The position numbers and the translations under genes are program-made. A stretch of DNA of 64,000 nt, taken from the NCBI GenBank assembly GCA_964568455.1, contig CAZMPJ010000004.1, positions 1-64,000 on the forward strand, given 5' to 3'. The notes under the pieces are model-generated. The model saw nothing but the letters and a program-made list of their open reading frames with translations. It did not search any database and was not told the origin of the DNA. Positions 48,779 through 56,624 of the stretch are shown here, one piece after another (the stretch's first letter is position 1; each line of letters opens with the position of its first letter). This DNA is from CAZMPJ01 sp964568455 (lineage in GTDB: Bacteria; Margulisbacteria; WOR-1; O2-12-FULL-45-9).

Positions 48779-50028
48779 GCGCCCCATTTTTTTAGGCGAC
48801 CGGCCTCATACAACATCATTGTAAAAAGGGTTCTAGGGTCTAAATCAGGACCAAGGCCTCCGCGGATACAAGCAATTTCATCATAGGCAGCAACTTCATC
48901 TGTAAGACCGTTCTTTGACCAAAGAATAGTAGGCATTGGGTGATAACTATGATCCATTAGTAGTGCTGGGGTGGAATGGTCGCTTGTAATAACTAAAACG
49001 TCTGGTTTTAAGGCTCTAATTTGTGGAATGATTTTGTCGACTCTTCCAATTTCTTCAACTTTTTTACCAAATTCTCCGTCTTCACCATAAGTATCAGTCT
49101 TTTTTGCGTGAAAATAGAAAAAGTCATAATCTTGCCAATGTTTAGCTAATAATCCTACTTGGCCTTCTAGGGAAAGGCTTTCATCAAGTGGGATGGCATC
49201 CATACCTACCGCCTTTGCTACCCCGCGATACATTGGCGCAACAGCAATAGCTAGACATTTAATCCCATAAATTGATTCTAAAGTCTCTATAACTTCTCTT
49301 TTTCCAAAGCCTCTAAAAATTAAAGAATTCATAACTGGTTCTGCTGATATAGCTTGGGTGGCTCGGCTGATAAATTCATTAACAATGCGAGCCATTCTTT
49401 GAGCAGCTGGATCATCCTTATAATCATCCAGGGGCTTAGCGGACAAAGGAAGTAATCCTAACTGTTGTGGGTCTGTATCTTTTAGAAAACCAGAAAGCTC
49501 TGGCCCACTAAAAACAATAGCAACTCTATGTTCTCTAACCGGATAAAGAGTTGCGCTAACACCATCAACTTTTCCTAGGTTGGATAAGGATTTTTTAATA
49601 AGAGCCCGGCATATTTTTGTAGAAGGACGACCTGCTCTTCTATCTGTCAGAAGACCTGCGGCATCAATGGTCGCAAAATTACCTCGAGCGCACACTTCCC
49701 CAGCCTTTAAGTCAATATCTACTCCCAAGGTTTCTAAAATTCCTCTTTCAGTTCCTGGTTCGTTTCCCTGATATAACCAAAGAGCTAAATGGGCTGGCCC
49801 GCTTCCTGCGGCAATGCCTGGAGCCACACCAAAATGAAGACCACATCTACCTTCCTTGGCAAGTTGATCTAGGTTTGGGGTTTTTGCAGCTTGGAGTGCA
49901 GTTTTTCCTTCCCAAGGTGCTTTGTTCCATGGTAAGCCGCCAACACCATCTATAACAACTTGGACTATTTTTGTTCTGGCTGGCCTAGCTAGGGTTCTTA
50001 ATATTTTTGGAGTAAATTGTATTCCCAT
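48775..50028 (-). CDS. apgM: ApgM-type cofactor-independent phosphoglycerate mutase
   Basis: Interconverts 3- and 2-phosphoglycerate. The 417-residue protein follows the archaeal/bacterial ApgM family: VVIDGVGGLPWNK, TPNLDQLAKEGRCG, APGIAAGSGPAHLALWLY with the active-site Ser, ARGNFATID, DRRAGRPSTKICRALIK, and the metal ligands FHAKKTDTYGEDGEF and VLVITSDHSTPALLMDHSYHPMPTIL. The first 18 residues (GIQFTPKILRTLARPARTK) precede the normal family start and are basic. AAAGGA lies upstream of the ATG. It completes a lower-glycolysis set with GAPDH and PGK. Confidence 0.93.
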   Translation of the reverse strand: MGIQFTPKILRTLARPARTKIVQVVIDGVGGLPWNKAPWEGKTALQAAKTPNLDQLAKEGRCGLHFGVAPGIAAGSGPAHLALWLYQGNEPGTERGILETLGVDIDLKAGEVCARGNFATIDAAGLLTDRRAGRPSTKICRALIKKSLSNLGKVDGVSATLYPVREHRVAIVFSGPELSGFLKDTDPQQLGLLPLSAKPLDDYKDDPAAQRMARIVNEFISRATQAISAEPVMNSLIFRGFGKREVIETLESIYGIKCLAIAVAPMYRGVAKAVGMDAIPLDESLSLEGQVGLLAKHWQDYDFFYFHAKKTDTYGEDGEFGKKVEEIGRVDKIIPQIRALKPDVLVITSDHSTPALLMDHSYHPMPTILWSKNGLTDEVAAYDEIACIRGGLGPDLDPRTLFTMMLYEAGRLKKWGA

Positions 50029-50059
50029 TCTTATTTTTCCTTTTAAACCTTACATTTAT

Positions 50060-50087
50060 TTATCGTACTATTTTCCAAAAAATTTCA
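50060..50087 (-). promoter_or_regulatory. sigma-28-like promoter of apgM
   Basis: Leftward TGAAATTT (50087-50080), 14 bases, CGATAA (50065-50060), extended -10 CGATAAATAA, then a leader with AAAGGA. Confidence 0.8.
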
Positions 50088-50097
50088 CTTTTTTTAG

Positions 50098-50125
50098 TGA
50101 AATTATTTTGTTTTTTGATCGATAT
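50098..50125 (+). promoter_or_regulatory. sigma-28-like promoter of the 50132 gene
   Basis: TGAAATTA (50098-50105), 14 bases, CGATAT (50120-50125), ATG 12 bases from the C. It is divergent from the apgM promoter, the two -35 words being ten bases apart. Confidence 0.72.
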
Positions 50126-50131
50126 AATAAT

Positions 50132-50833
50132 ATGAATGTATGTCTTGCAAAATTAGCCAGCATGCTTAGGCCAAGACCTAAGCTTGTTAATATTCATAGA
50201 AGGGCTATCTCGCCTTTTGATGCTCACGTTAGGAGACAAAATGCTTTTAGACAGATAATAGCTGAAAATTACTGGGATATGGGAAATAATCTTTGTGCAC
50301 AAATAAAAGATAAACTTTTTTTTGTTTTTGACAAAGTTTTAGCTGACTGTGGCAGTGCTTCGCTAGGATTTTTTTTGAACACCACCGGCGTACCAGGTCT
50401 TTACTTTAATTTTGTGCTTGAAGGCCAGAATGAATATGCCTGGATGGGAGCATTTATAGCAGCGAATCAAGCTGAACAACCAATAATAGTGATAAAAGAA
50501 ATACAAGTTGGCAAACAACATTGGAGAAGAACGGCTAAGCAGCGCAGGGCAGTCAAGGGGTGGCATAAAAAGTTTATTGCCCAATTAGAAAAAATAGCAA
50601 AAGAAGCAGGATTTAAGGAGTTGCTGGTAGTTTCCGATAAAGAAGTTTTAGCCAGGGCGCTTACCAAGGCTTTATTAAGAGAAAAACCAGGTTATTTAAG
50701 TGTTGTTCAAGAATATTATGGCCAGCCTGGACAAGATTATGAACGGCAGGACAGGCAGCTCATTATCCACAATGCTTGGTGGGGCGGTGGAGCTATGAAG
50801 TCAGGTAATTTTTGGGTTAAAGCATTAGATTAA
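50132..50833 (+). CDS. unknown regulon protein
   Basis: The promoter sets the start at ATG 50132; the longer upstream frame crosses both promoters. The 233-residue protein opens with a basic segment lacking acidic residues until about 30 (NVCLAKLASMLRPRPKLVNIHRR). Later it has alternating charged helices (RRTAKQRRAVKGWHKKFIAQLEKIAKEAGFKELLVV), a pattern that recalls the acyl-acceptor end of GNAT folds, but motif A is not convincing. I do not recognise a family. It is followed by thrS. Confidence 0.65.
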   Translation: MNVCLAKLASMLRPRPKLVNIHRRAISPFDAHVRRQNAFRQIIAENYWDMGNNLCAQIKDKLFFVFDKVLADCGSASLGFFLNTTGVPGLYFNFVLEGQNEYAWMGAFIAANQAEQPIIVIKEIQVGKQHWRRTAKQRRAVKGWHKKFIAQLEKIAKEAGFKELLVVSDKEVLARALTKALLREKPGYLSVVQEYYGQPGQDYERQDRQLIIHNAWWGGGAMKSGNFWVKALD

Positions 50834-50878
50834 GGTTTTTTGCCTTCTTTTACCCCCTATGCTATACTATTTTTCATC

Positions 50879-52600
50879 ATGGCCAAGAAAATTGATCTAG
50901 AAACTTTAAGACATTCCACCTCTCATATCATGGCTCAAGCGGTTTTGGAGCTGTTTCCCGGGGTCAAACTGGGAATTGGCCCAGCTATTGAGGATGGTTT
51001 TTATTATGATTTTGATATGCCAGAGCAGTTAACCCCTGAAGACCTCTCAAAAATAGAAAAAAAGATGAAAGAAATCATTAAAGCTAACCAGAAATTTGAG
51101 CGCGTTGAGATGAAAAGAGAAGAGGCGATCAAATTAATGGAAGAAAAAGGCGAAAAATACAAGGTTGAGCTTTTGGGAGACATAAAAGACGAAAAAGTTT
51201 CTCTTTATAAGAATGGGGATTTTATTGACCTTTGCCGTGGTCCGCATATCGATTCAACTGAAAAAATTAAAGCCTTTAAACTTCTCTCTATTGCTGGCGC
51301 TTACTGGCACGGAATTGAAGGCAACCCCATGTTGCAAAGGATTTATGGAACAACTTTTCATTCAAAAGACGAATTAAACCAATATTTAAAAAATCTAGAA
51401 GAAGCAAAAAAGCGTGATCATCGCAAACTAGGCAAAGAATTAGACTTATTTTCTTTTCACGAAGAAGCCGGAGCAGGCTTTGTTTATTATCATCCTAAAG
51501 GTGCCATTGTTAGAAATTTAATTGAACAGTTTATGCGCGAGGAAAATGAAAAAAGAGATTATCTGCCAGTAGTTATCCCGCATATTGCTAAAATTAATTT
51601 ATGGAACACTTCTGGCCACACTAATTATTACAAGGAAAACATGTACTTTATGCAGATTGATGAACAAGATTATGTGGTCAAGCCGATGAACTGCCCAGGC
51701 CATGTTTTAATTTACAAAAGAAAATTAAATAGTTATCGCGACCTTCCTGTTCGCCTTTATGAAATGGGCACGGTTTACCGTTATGAAAAATCAGGAGTCT
51801 TACATGGCTTGCTTCGCGTCCGCGGTTTTACCCAGGACGATGCGCACATCTTTTGCCGACCAGAACAATTAGAAGGCGAAATTATTTCTGTATTGGAATT
51901 TATTGACTATGTCATGAAAGTATTTAAATTTGAATATGAAGTTAATTTATCCACCAAACCAGAAAGCTTTGCTGGCACAGAAGAGGGTTGGGCGCACGCA
52001 ACTTCGGTACTTGAAAAGGCCTTGCAGGACAAAGGGGTTCCCTTTCAAATTGACGAAGGGGCAGGCGTATTTTACGGCCCCAAAATTGATATTAAGCTAA
52101 AAGATGCAATTGGCCGTACTTGGCAAGGACCAACTGTCCAGGTTGATTTTAATTTGCCAGAGCGTTTTAACCTCTCTTATGTGGCTGAAGATGGCAGCAA
52201 AAAAGTCCCAGTTATGGTCCATCGGGCGGTCTTAGGCAGTTTTGAGCGTTTCTTAGGTGCCTTAATCGAGCATTATGCTGGGGCTTTTCCAACCTGGCTA
52301 GCTCCAGTCCAGGCAGTGGTTATGTCTATTACTGATAAACAAGCTGAATCTGTGCAAAAAATAGCCAAAGAATTAAAAAACAAGGGTATTAGGGTAGAAA
52401 CAGACGTTCGCAGCGACAAAATTGGGTCTAAAATTCGCAATGCCCAAATGCAAAAAATCCCTTATATGCTAATTGTAGGCGACAAAGAAATAGCTGCTAA
52501 TAAGGTAGCTGTCCGCCACCGCAGCCAGGGAGACCTTGGTCAGCAGAGCCTTTCTGATTTTTCCTCTCATATTTGCAAAGAAATAGAAGGTAAGGTATAA
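50879..52600 (+). CDS. thrS: threonyl-tRNA synthetase lacking the TGS domain
   Basis: Charges tRNA-Thr. I chose the ATG at 50879, 16 bases after a TATACT box; the upstream frame has no support. The 573-residue protein lacks the N-terminal TGS domain of the usual 640-residue enzyme and begins at the editing domain (LRHSTSHIMAQAVLELFPGVKLGIGPAIEDGFYYDF). The class II motifs MRIDEQDYVVKPMNCPGHVL-like (here MQIDEQDYVVKPMNCPGH), VYRYEKSGVLHGLLRVRGFTQDDAHIF and PVMVHRAVLGSFERFLG and the anticodon domain are intact. infC follows. Confidence 0.95.
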   Translation: MAKKIDLETLRHSTSHIMAQAVLELFPGVKLGIGPAIEDGFYYDFDMPEQLTPEDLSKIEKKMKEIIKANQKFERVEMKREEAIKLMEEKGEKYKVELLGDIKDEKVSLYKNGDFIDLCRGPHIDSTEKIKAFKLLSIAGAYWHGIEGNPMLQRIYGTTFHSKDELNQYLKNLEEAKKRDHRKLGKELDLFSFHEEAGAGFVYYHPKGAIVRNLIEQFMREENEKRDYLPVVIPHIAKINLWNTSGHTNYYKENMYFMQIDEQDYVVKPMNCPGHVLIYKRKLNSYRDLPVRLYEMGTVYRYEKSGVLHGLLRVRGFTQDDAHIFCRPEQLEGEIISVLEFIDYVMKVFKFEYEVNLSTKPESFAGTEEGWAHATSVLEKALQDKGVPFQIDEGAGVFYGPKIDIKLKDAIGRTWQGPTVQVDFNLPERFNLSYVAEDGSKKVPVMVHRAVLGSFERFLGALIEHYAGAFPTWLAPVQAVVMSITDKQAESVQKIAKELKNKGIRVETDVRSDKIGSKIRNAQMQKIPYMLIVGDKEIAANKVAVRHRSQGDLGQQSLSDFSSHICKEIEGKV

Positions 52601-52601
52601 T
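52573..52601 (+). promoter_or_regulatory. promoter of infC-rpmI-rplT inside the thrS end
   Basis: TTGCAA (52573-52578), 17 bases, TATAAT (52596-52601). The -10 overlaps the thrS stop codon, so the ribosomal genes can be transcribed separately. Confidence 0.65.
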
Positions 52602-52626
52602 ATACGGTCTTGGGGGTTAATACTTT

Positions 52627-53133
52627 ATTCGAAACTATTACATAATTAATGATCGGATTCGAGCACGAGAAGTAAGGCTTATTGATGAAGAAGGTGGACA
52701 ATTAGGTGTTGTTGCAACCCCACAAGCGGTAAGGACTGCCCGGGAGCGTGGATATGACTTGGTGTTAATTTCACCCGGCGCCAACCCTCCAGTGGCAAAA
52801 ATTGCGGACCTTGGAAAGTTAAAATACGAAGCAGCTAAAAAAGATAAGGAAGCACGTAAGGCTTCGCGAGGCGGCACTTTAAAAGAAGTGAAAATCTCGC
52901 CTAAAATTGCGGAGCACGACTTTAATGTGCGTCTTACCAAGGCTAGAGAGCTGCTTACCAAAAGACATAAAGTAAAAGTATCGATGTTTTTTCGAGGACG
53001 AGAAAACATCCATGTTGGTATCGGGAAAAAAGTAATGGAACGCTTTATTGAAAAAGTTTCTGATTTAGGGAAAGTAGATTCCCCGCCCAGAAAAATCGGC
53101 AAAAATATGCATGCCATACTTTCTCCCAAATAA
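52627..53133 (+). CDS. infC: translation initiation factor IF-3 with an ATT start
   Basis: IF-3 checks start-codon pairing on the 30S subunit. The frame has no ATG, GTG or TTG before residue 45. Reading from ATT 52627 gives RNYYIINDRIRAREVRLIDEEGGQLG, the family N-terminus, then VLISPGANPPVAKIADLGKLKYEAAKK, EVKISPKIAEHDFNVRLTKARELLTK and VKVSMFFRGRE. At 168 residues it is full length. GGGGG lies about ten bases upstream. AUU starts in infC are known from E. coli, where they allow autoregulation. Confidence 0.92.
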   Translation: MRNYYIINDRIRAREVRLIDEEGGQLGVVATPQAVRTARERGYDLVLISPGANPPVAKIADLGKLKYEAAKKDKEARKASRGGTLKEVKISPKIAEHDFNVRLTKARELLTKRHKVKVSMFFRGRENIHVGIGKKVMERFIEKVSDLGKVDSPPRKIGKNMHAILSPK

Positions 53134-53148
53134 GAGGAGTAAAATAAA

Positions 53149-53355
53149 ATGCCAAAACAAAAAACCAGAAGAGCTGCCGCAAAACGTTTTAGAATCACTA
53201 AAAAGGGTAAGGTTATGCGCCGTAGTAGCGGCTTGCGCCATATTTTAGAAAGCAAATCAAAAAAGAGAAAAAGAAGAATGGGGAAAACTGCCCGAGTAAG
53301 CAAGGCGGACGAGCATCGCGTAAAATCAATGCTTCCAGGAGGATACAATGGTTAG
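53149..53355 (+). CDS. rpmI: 50S ribosomal protein L35
   Basis: The 68-residue basic protein reads PKQKTRRAAAKRFRITKKGK and ends with an LPGGYNG tail; the family core RRSSGLRHILESKSKKRKR is clear. AGAGGAG lies upstream. It lies between infC and rplT and overlaps rplT by eight bases, the usual order. Confidence 0.96.
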   Translation: MPKQKTRRAAAKRFRITKKGKVMRRSSGLRHILESKSKKRKRRMGKTARVSKADEHRVKSMLPGGYNG

Positions 53356-53692
53356 AGTAAAAAGAGGAAAAGCGGCCGGAAGAAAACAACGTAAACGAAG
53401 AAAAAGAGCCAAAGGGTTTAGAGGCGGACTTAGAACCCAAACCAGAAGAAGAAACACTGCCTTAACCAAGGCTTTGAAGCATGCCACTGTGGGCCGAAAA
53501 CAAAAGAAACGCGATATGCGAAGACTTTGGATTGCCCGCATTAGCGCAGCTGCCAAGTTGTTGGGAACTTCTTATGGAAAAATGATCCATTTGCTTAAGA
53601 AAAATAAAATTATGCTGGACCGAAAATCTTTGGCCGACTTAGCCGCTAACAATTTTGAAGACCTGAAGAAGCTTTTTGAAGGCCTTAAATAA
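53348..53692 (+). CDS. rplT: 50S ribosomal protein L20
   Basis: L20 is needed early in large-subunit assembly and in some bacteria represses its own operon. The 114-residue protein has VRVKRGKAAGRKQRKRRKRAKGFRGG, LKHATVGRKQKKRDMRRLWIARISAAAK and SYGKMIHLLKKNKIMLDRKSLADLA, all typical. It overlaps rpmI; AGGAGG in the rpmI end is its ribosome site. Confidence 0.97.
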   Translation: MVRVKRGKAAGRKQRKRRKRAKGFRGGLRTQTRRRNTALTKALKHATVGRKQKKRDMRRLWIARISAAAKLLGTSYGKMIHLLKKNKIMLDRKSLADLAANNFEDLKKLFEGLK

Positions 53693-53694
53693 CT

Positions 53695-54183
53695 ATGATT
53701 GAAATGTCCATTGGGGGCTTGGGTTTTGATCCGCGCAACATGTCTCCATTGGTTCTTTTAAAAGACCCGGAAGAGCTAAATTTCCTGCCTATTTGGATTG
53801 GTATTTTTGAAGCAGCTGCAATTGCTATGGAAATGCAAAATGCAAAACCTCCCCGGCCTATGACCCACGATCTTTTACTTGAAAGCATAAACAAATTAGG
53901 CGGAAAGCTTGAAAAGATTGTAATTAGTAACGTAAAAGACGGTGCTTTTTATGCAGCTTTAGAAATTAATAAAGACGGTAAAGTTTTAAAACTTGATTCC
54001 CGTCCTTCAGATGCCATTGCTTTAGCAGTTCGGGCTCATGTGCCAATTTATGTTTCCGAAATAGTGATGATGCAGGCAAAATTGGTTAATGCGGAAAAAG
54101 ACGAGGAAGAAACCAAAAAGTTTAAAGCTTTTATTCAAGACATGAAACCTGAAGATTTCACCAAGTATTTTAAGAAGGATTAA
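53695..54183 (+). CDS. bifunctional nuclease family protein (DUF151)
   Basis: DUF151/BFN proteins have reported DNase and RNase activity. The 162-residue product contains the family blocks SPLVLLKDPEELNFLPIWIGIFEAAAIAMEMQN, PRPMTHDLLLESINKLGGKLEKIVI and LDSRPSDAIALAVRAHVPIYVSEIVM. The C-terminal extension is acidic. It follows rplT by two bases and ends at a hairpin shared with the convergent transporter gene. Confidence 0.88.
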   Translation: MIEMSIGGLGFDPRNMSPLVLLKDPEELNFLPIWIGIFEAAAIAMEMQNAKPPRPMTHDLLLESINKLGGKLEKIVISNVKDGAFYAALEINKDGKVLKLDSRPSDAIALAVRAHVPIYVSEIVMMQAKLVNAEKDEEETKKFKAFIQDMKPEDFTKYFKKD

Positions 54184-54204
54184 TCCCTCGACGATGCTCG
54201 GGAT
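54183..54204. repeat. REP-like hairpin between convergent genes
   Basis: ATCCCTCGACGATGCTCGGGAT forms a stem of ATCCC/GGGAT plus CGA/TCG with one bulged base. It overlaps the stops of the DUF151 gene and the transporter gene. Such CTCGA...TCGGG palindromes are common dispersed repeats; it could act as a two-way transcription stop although T-runs are lacking. Confidence 0.5.
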
Positions 54205-54563
54205 CAACTTCTCGAAATTAGAACAACCCCGAAGATGATAATTGCAATTCCTAACCAGCGTACTAAAGTAACGCTTTCTTTAAAAAAGATCATAGAAAAA
54301 AGCGCGACTAATACATAAGCCACGCTTACCATAGGATAAACCATGCTGATTTCAAAGCGTGCCAAAACAGCCAGCCAAAAAACTGAGCTTAAGCCAAAGC
54401 AGGCAAAACCAAAAAACACATAAGGATTCATAAACATAGGGATTAATCTGGATAAAAGCTGATTTATGGGGAAGGCCCCTACGGCCATCATGCCTTTTTT
54501 CATCATTAACTGCCCAGTTACTGCTAAAAGAATCGAGGTTGCCAATAAAATATAGCTTCCCAT
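54204..54563 (-). CDS. EamA/SMR-like small membrane transporter
   Basis: The ATG at 54563 has GGAGGA eight bases upstream. The 119-residue protein has four hydrophobic helices (SYILLATSILLAVTGQLMMKKG; MNPYVFFGFACFGLSSVFWLAVLA; FEISMVYPMVSVAYVLVALFSMIFF; LGIAIIIFGVVLIS), the layout of EamA-half transporters such as ArnE/ArnF or small multidrug exporters. The substrate is unknown; an undecaprenyl-linked sugar flippase role would suit the lipid A genes but is guesswork. It ends the pilin gene row. Confidence 0.72.
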   Translation of the reverse strand: MGSYILLATSILLAVTGQLMMKKGMMAVGAFPINQLLSRLIPMFMNPYVFFGFACFGLSSVFWLAVLARFEISMVYPMVSVAYVLVALFSMIFFKESVTLVRWLGIAIIIFGVVLISRS

Positions 54564-54916
54564 TAAAGTTCCTCCCATTTTTTGCTGGTCAAATTAAATT
54601 CTAAAATCACACTTGAATCCTTATACTTACCCGTTGAGTATAGCTTATTTTTGCTAATTTCTCTAATGATATTTATTGTCCCTTTGCCCAGGATGTTTTC
54701 CTGTCCAGGGGGAGAGGAAAACCAGTTGGGATCTTGATTTAATAAGTATTTGCCTTTTTCAAGACCAGCTTCTGCCAGATAAAAAGCGTATAAACGCTGG
54801 CCATAATATTTATTGCAAGCAAGAGAGTTAAAAACTATCTTAGTTAAAGATGCGCAGAGTGCAAGAAAAATAGCAGAAAATACTATGATCATAATTAAGC
54901 CGTAACCTTTTTTCAT
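54563..54916 (-). CDS. PilX-like minor pilin
   Basis: The 117-residue protein starts KKGYGLIMIIVFSAIFLALCASLTKIV, a type III-like prepilin leader and membrane helix resembling PilX/GspK, with the conserved AFYLAEAGLEKGKYLL after the helix. The globular part is small. It lies one base downstream of the PilW-like gene, so the three pilin genes are co-transcribed. Confidence 0.7.
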   Translation of the reverse strand: MKKGYGLIMIIVFSAIFLALCASLTKIVFNSLACNKYYGQRLYAFYLAEAGLEKGKYLLNQDPNWFSSPPGQENILGKGTINIIREISKNKLYSTGKYKDSSVILEFNLTSKKWEEL

Positions 54917-54917
54917 T

Positions 54918-55334
54918 TTAATTTCTTTTGCCTGCTACGGCTTGATATTGGTCTATTTTAAAACTTACCAAATTATTAGTTGAATACATAAAAGATATTT
55001 TTCCAACATCACCTTTGTCAGTTAAATAGCTGGTGTAATTATTCTTTTTGCGGAAAACTTTTTTATTTTTAATGCCAAACTCAATCTTGTTTGTTCCTTG
55101 ATAGATAATCAATCGATCAGAATTTGACAGAGGGCTGATAATATTGGCCAAAGCAACATCTTGCCTAATCTTGTTTACTAAAAACAAAACGGTTTGTTGG
55201 TGAAGACTTTGGTTTGAGATTTTTTGCCAATGCCTTAGATAATTAACCAGCAAAAAGGTTGTGCTAAAAAACAAAATAGTACACAAGCTCATAACCACAA
55301 TCATTTCAATTAAAGTAAAACCCCTTCTAGTCAA
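54918..55334 (-). CDS. PilW-like minor prepilin
   Basis: I chose the TTG at 55334, with GGAGG eight bases upstream, giving LTRRGFTLIEMIVVMSLCTILFFSTTFLLV: a short leader, the G|FTLIEM cleavage site and methylation pattern, and the pilin helix. The rest (LVNKIRQDVALANIISPLSNSDRLIIYQG) matches the PilW/GspJ layout. The frame overlaps the upstream pseudopilin stop by eight bases, indicating coupling. Confidence 0.8.
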   Translation of the reverse strand: MTRRGFTLIEMIVVMSLCTILFFSTTFLLVNYLRHWQKISNQSLHQQTVLFLVNKIRQDVALANIISPLSNSDRLIIYQGTNKIEFGIKNKKVFRKKNNYTSYLTDKGDVGKISFMYSTNNLVSFKIDQYQAVAGKRN

Positions 55335-55650
55335 TGCGGATCCTCCCTGAGCTTGAAACAATTACTTTTTTCTGGTGGTTAAATTTATTGCTTAAGATAA
55401 TTGTTCCTGACCCGCCTACAGAGGGATTTCCAGATGGAGAAAAGGCGATATTTTTATAATTTAAAGTAGTGTGTTTTGAAAGAGCTTTAATTTGTAAGCA
55501 CCGCAAATCACTGGCTAAATTATTGACCGAGATGTTTAATCTGGTTTTGGCATTAAACATAGAAAGAGAGGGCACAGCAAAAGCCAGCAATAATGCCATT
55601 ATGCTTATGACCACAAGTATTTCGATTAGAGTAAAACCAGGTCTATTCAT
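55327..55650 (-). CDS. GspH/FimT-like pseudopilin
   Basis: From ATG 55650 the 107-residue protein reads NRPGFTLIEILVVISIMALLLAFAVPS, a class III leader peptide and pilin helix, then LASDLRCLQIKALSKHTTLNYKNIAFSPSGNPSVGGSGTIIL, which matches the GspH/FimT pattern of a Gly-rich loop. A TTG at 55686 would add 12 residues and overlap panC. Such pseudopilins prime type II secretion or type IV pilus fibres; the machine itself is not in the window. Confidence 0.8.
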   Translation of the reverse strand: MNRPGFTLIEILVVISIMALLLAFAVPSLSMFNAKTRLNISVNNLASDLRCLQIKALSKHTTLNYKNIAFSPSGNPSVGGSGTIILSNKFNHQKKVIVSSSGRIRID

Positions 55651-55672
55651 GTTAAAAAAAGCGGCAAAACTT

Positions 55673-56518
55673 TTAAATCTTAACAATTAGGTTGTCGATC
55701 AAGCGGGCAGACCCTAGCTGGGCGGCAAGGGCAATTAGCAGTTTTCCTTTAAGCTTTTTTGCGTCTTCTAAAGTTTCTGGATCGGCAATCACTACGTAAT
55801 CCAGGCGAACCGTGGGCTCTGTCCCAATTAATGAACGCATGCGCAATAATATTTTTTGAGGATCTTCTCCCCCATTATTAATTTCTTGTTTAGCTAGTTG
55901 CAAGGCTTTGTATAAAATTAAAGCTGATTTTCTTTGTTTCTCATTTAAATATTTATTTCTTGAGCTCATGGCTAATCCGTCAAATTCGCGTACCGTGGGC
56001 AATCCATGGATTTTTAGATCAAAGCTCAAATCCTTGACCATTCTTTTGATAATAAGTAGTTGTTGATAGTCTTTTTCTCCAAAAAAAGCATGATCAGGTT
56101 TTACAATATTAAAAAGTTTAGCTACTACTGTGGCTACACCCTTAAAATGCTCGGGTCTGGATTTTCCGCACATTTTTTTAGAAAACTCTTCAACTCCCAC
56201 CGAAGTTTTAAAGCCCTCAGGATACATTTTAGAAGCGTCCGGCAAAAACAATACGTCAATGTGGTAGTTTTGCAAAAGCTTTTTATCTGCTTTTAAATCT
56301 CTAGGGTAATTCTTAAAGTCTTCATTTGGCCTAAATTGAATGGGATTAACAAAAATACTAACTACTACAATCTCTGATTTTTTTCTAGCGGCTTCAACGA
56401 GAGAGAGGTGTCCTTCATGCAAAACTCCCATAGTTGGCACAAAACTAATAGTTTTGCCTCGGGCCTTGGCCTTACTGGAAAAAGTATGCATATCCGAGAT
56501 GTCTTTGATGATTCTCAT
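55673..56518 (-). CDS. panC: pantothenate synthetase
   Basis: PanC condenses pantoate and beta-alanine with ATP. The 281-residue protein has SFVPTMGVLHEGHLSLVEAARKKS (HxGH nucleotide motif), VVSIFVNPIQFRPNEDFKNYPR, VVAKLFNIVKPDHAFFGEKDYQQL, and GLAMSSRNKYL (KMSKS-type loop). It is full length. Its ATG overlaps the TGA of the small frame downstream of topA. Confidence 0.95.
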   Translation of the reverse strand: MRIIKDISDMHTFSSKAKARGKTISFVPTMGVLHEGHLSLVEAARKKSEIVVVSIFVNPIQFRPNEDFKNYPRDLKADKKLLQNYHIDVLFLPDASKMYPEGFKTSVGVEEFSKKMCGKSRPEHFKGVATVVAKLFNIVKPDHAFFGEKDYQQLLIIKRMVKDLSFDLKIHGLPTVREFDGLAMSSRNKYLNEKQRKSALILYKALQLAKQEINNGGEDPQKILLRMRSLIGTEPTVRLDYVVIADPETLEDAKKLKGKLLIALAAQLGSARLIDNLIVKI

Positions 56519-56624
56519 TTTAATTTACTGTACCCAAAAACGGGCAATGCCCCAAAGCACCAGAGCAATGACAGAAGCTAAAAGTTTTAACCCAATATTG
56601 CGGGTAAAAAAGTCTTTAATCACT
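56517..56624 (-). pseudogene. short TM-peptide frame between topA and panC, apparently frameshifted
   Basis: GTG at 56624 has an excellent AAGGAGG five bases upstream and overlaps the topA stop. As sequenced it encodes 35 residues (MIKDFFTRNIGLKLFSFCHC...). If the T5 run at 56582-56586 is shifted, the peptide becomes GLKLLASVIALVLWGIARF and stops soon after: a membrane helix like the N-terminus of YbbR/CdaR proteins. A frameshift, a slippery site or a decayed gene are possible. Confidence 0.4.

Noticed and set aside
49922..50131. Longer N-terminus for the 50132 protein
   Set aside because: It would cross both divergent promoters and the start of apgM; promoter spacing fixes the start at 50132.
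52638..53348. 236-residue open frame on the minus strand
   Set aside because: It is the complement of infC and rpmI, whose products are clearly recognisable.
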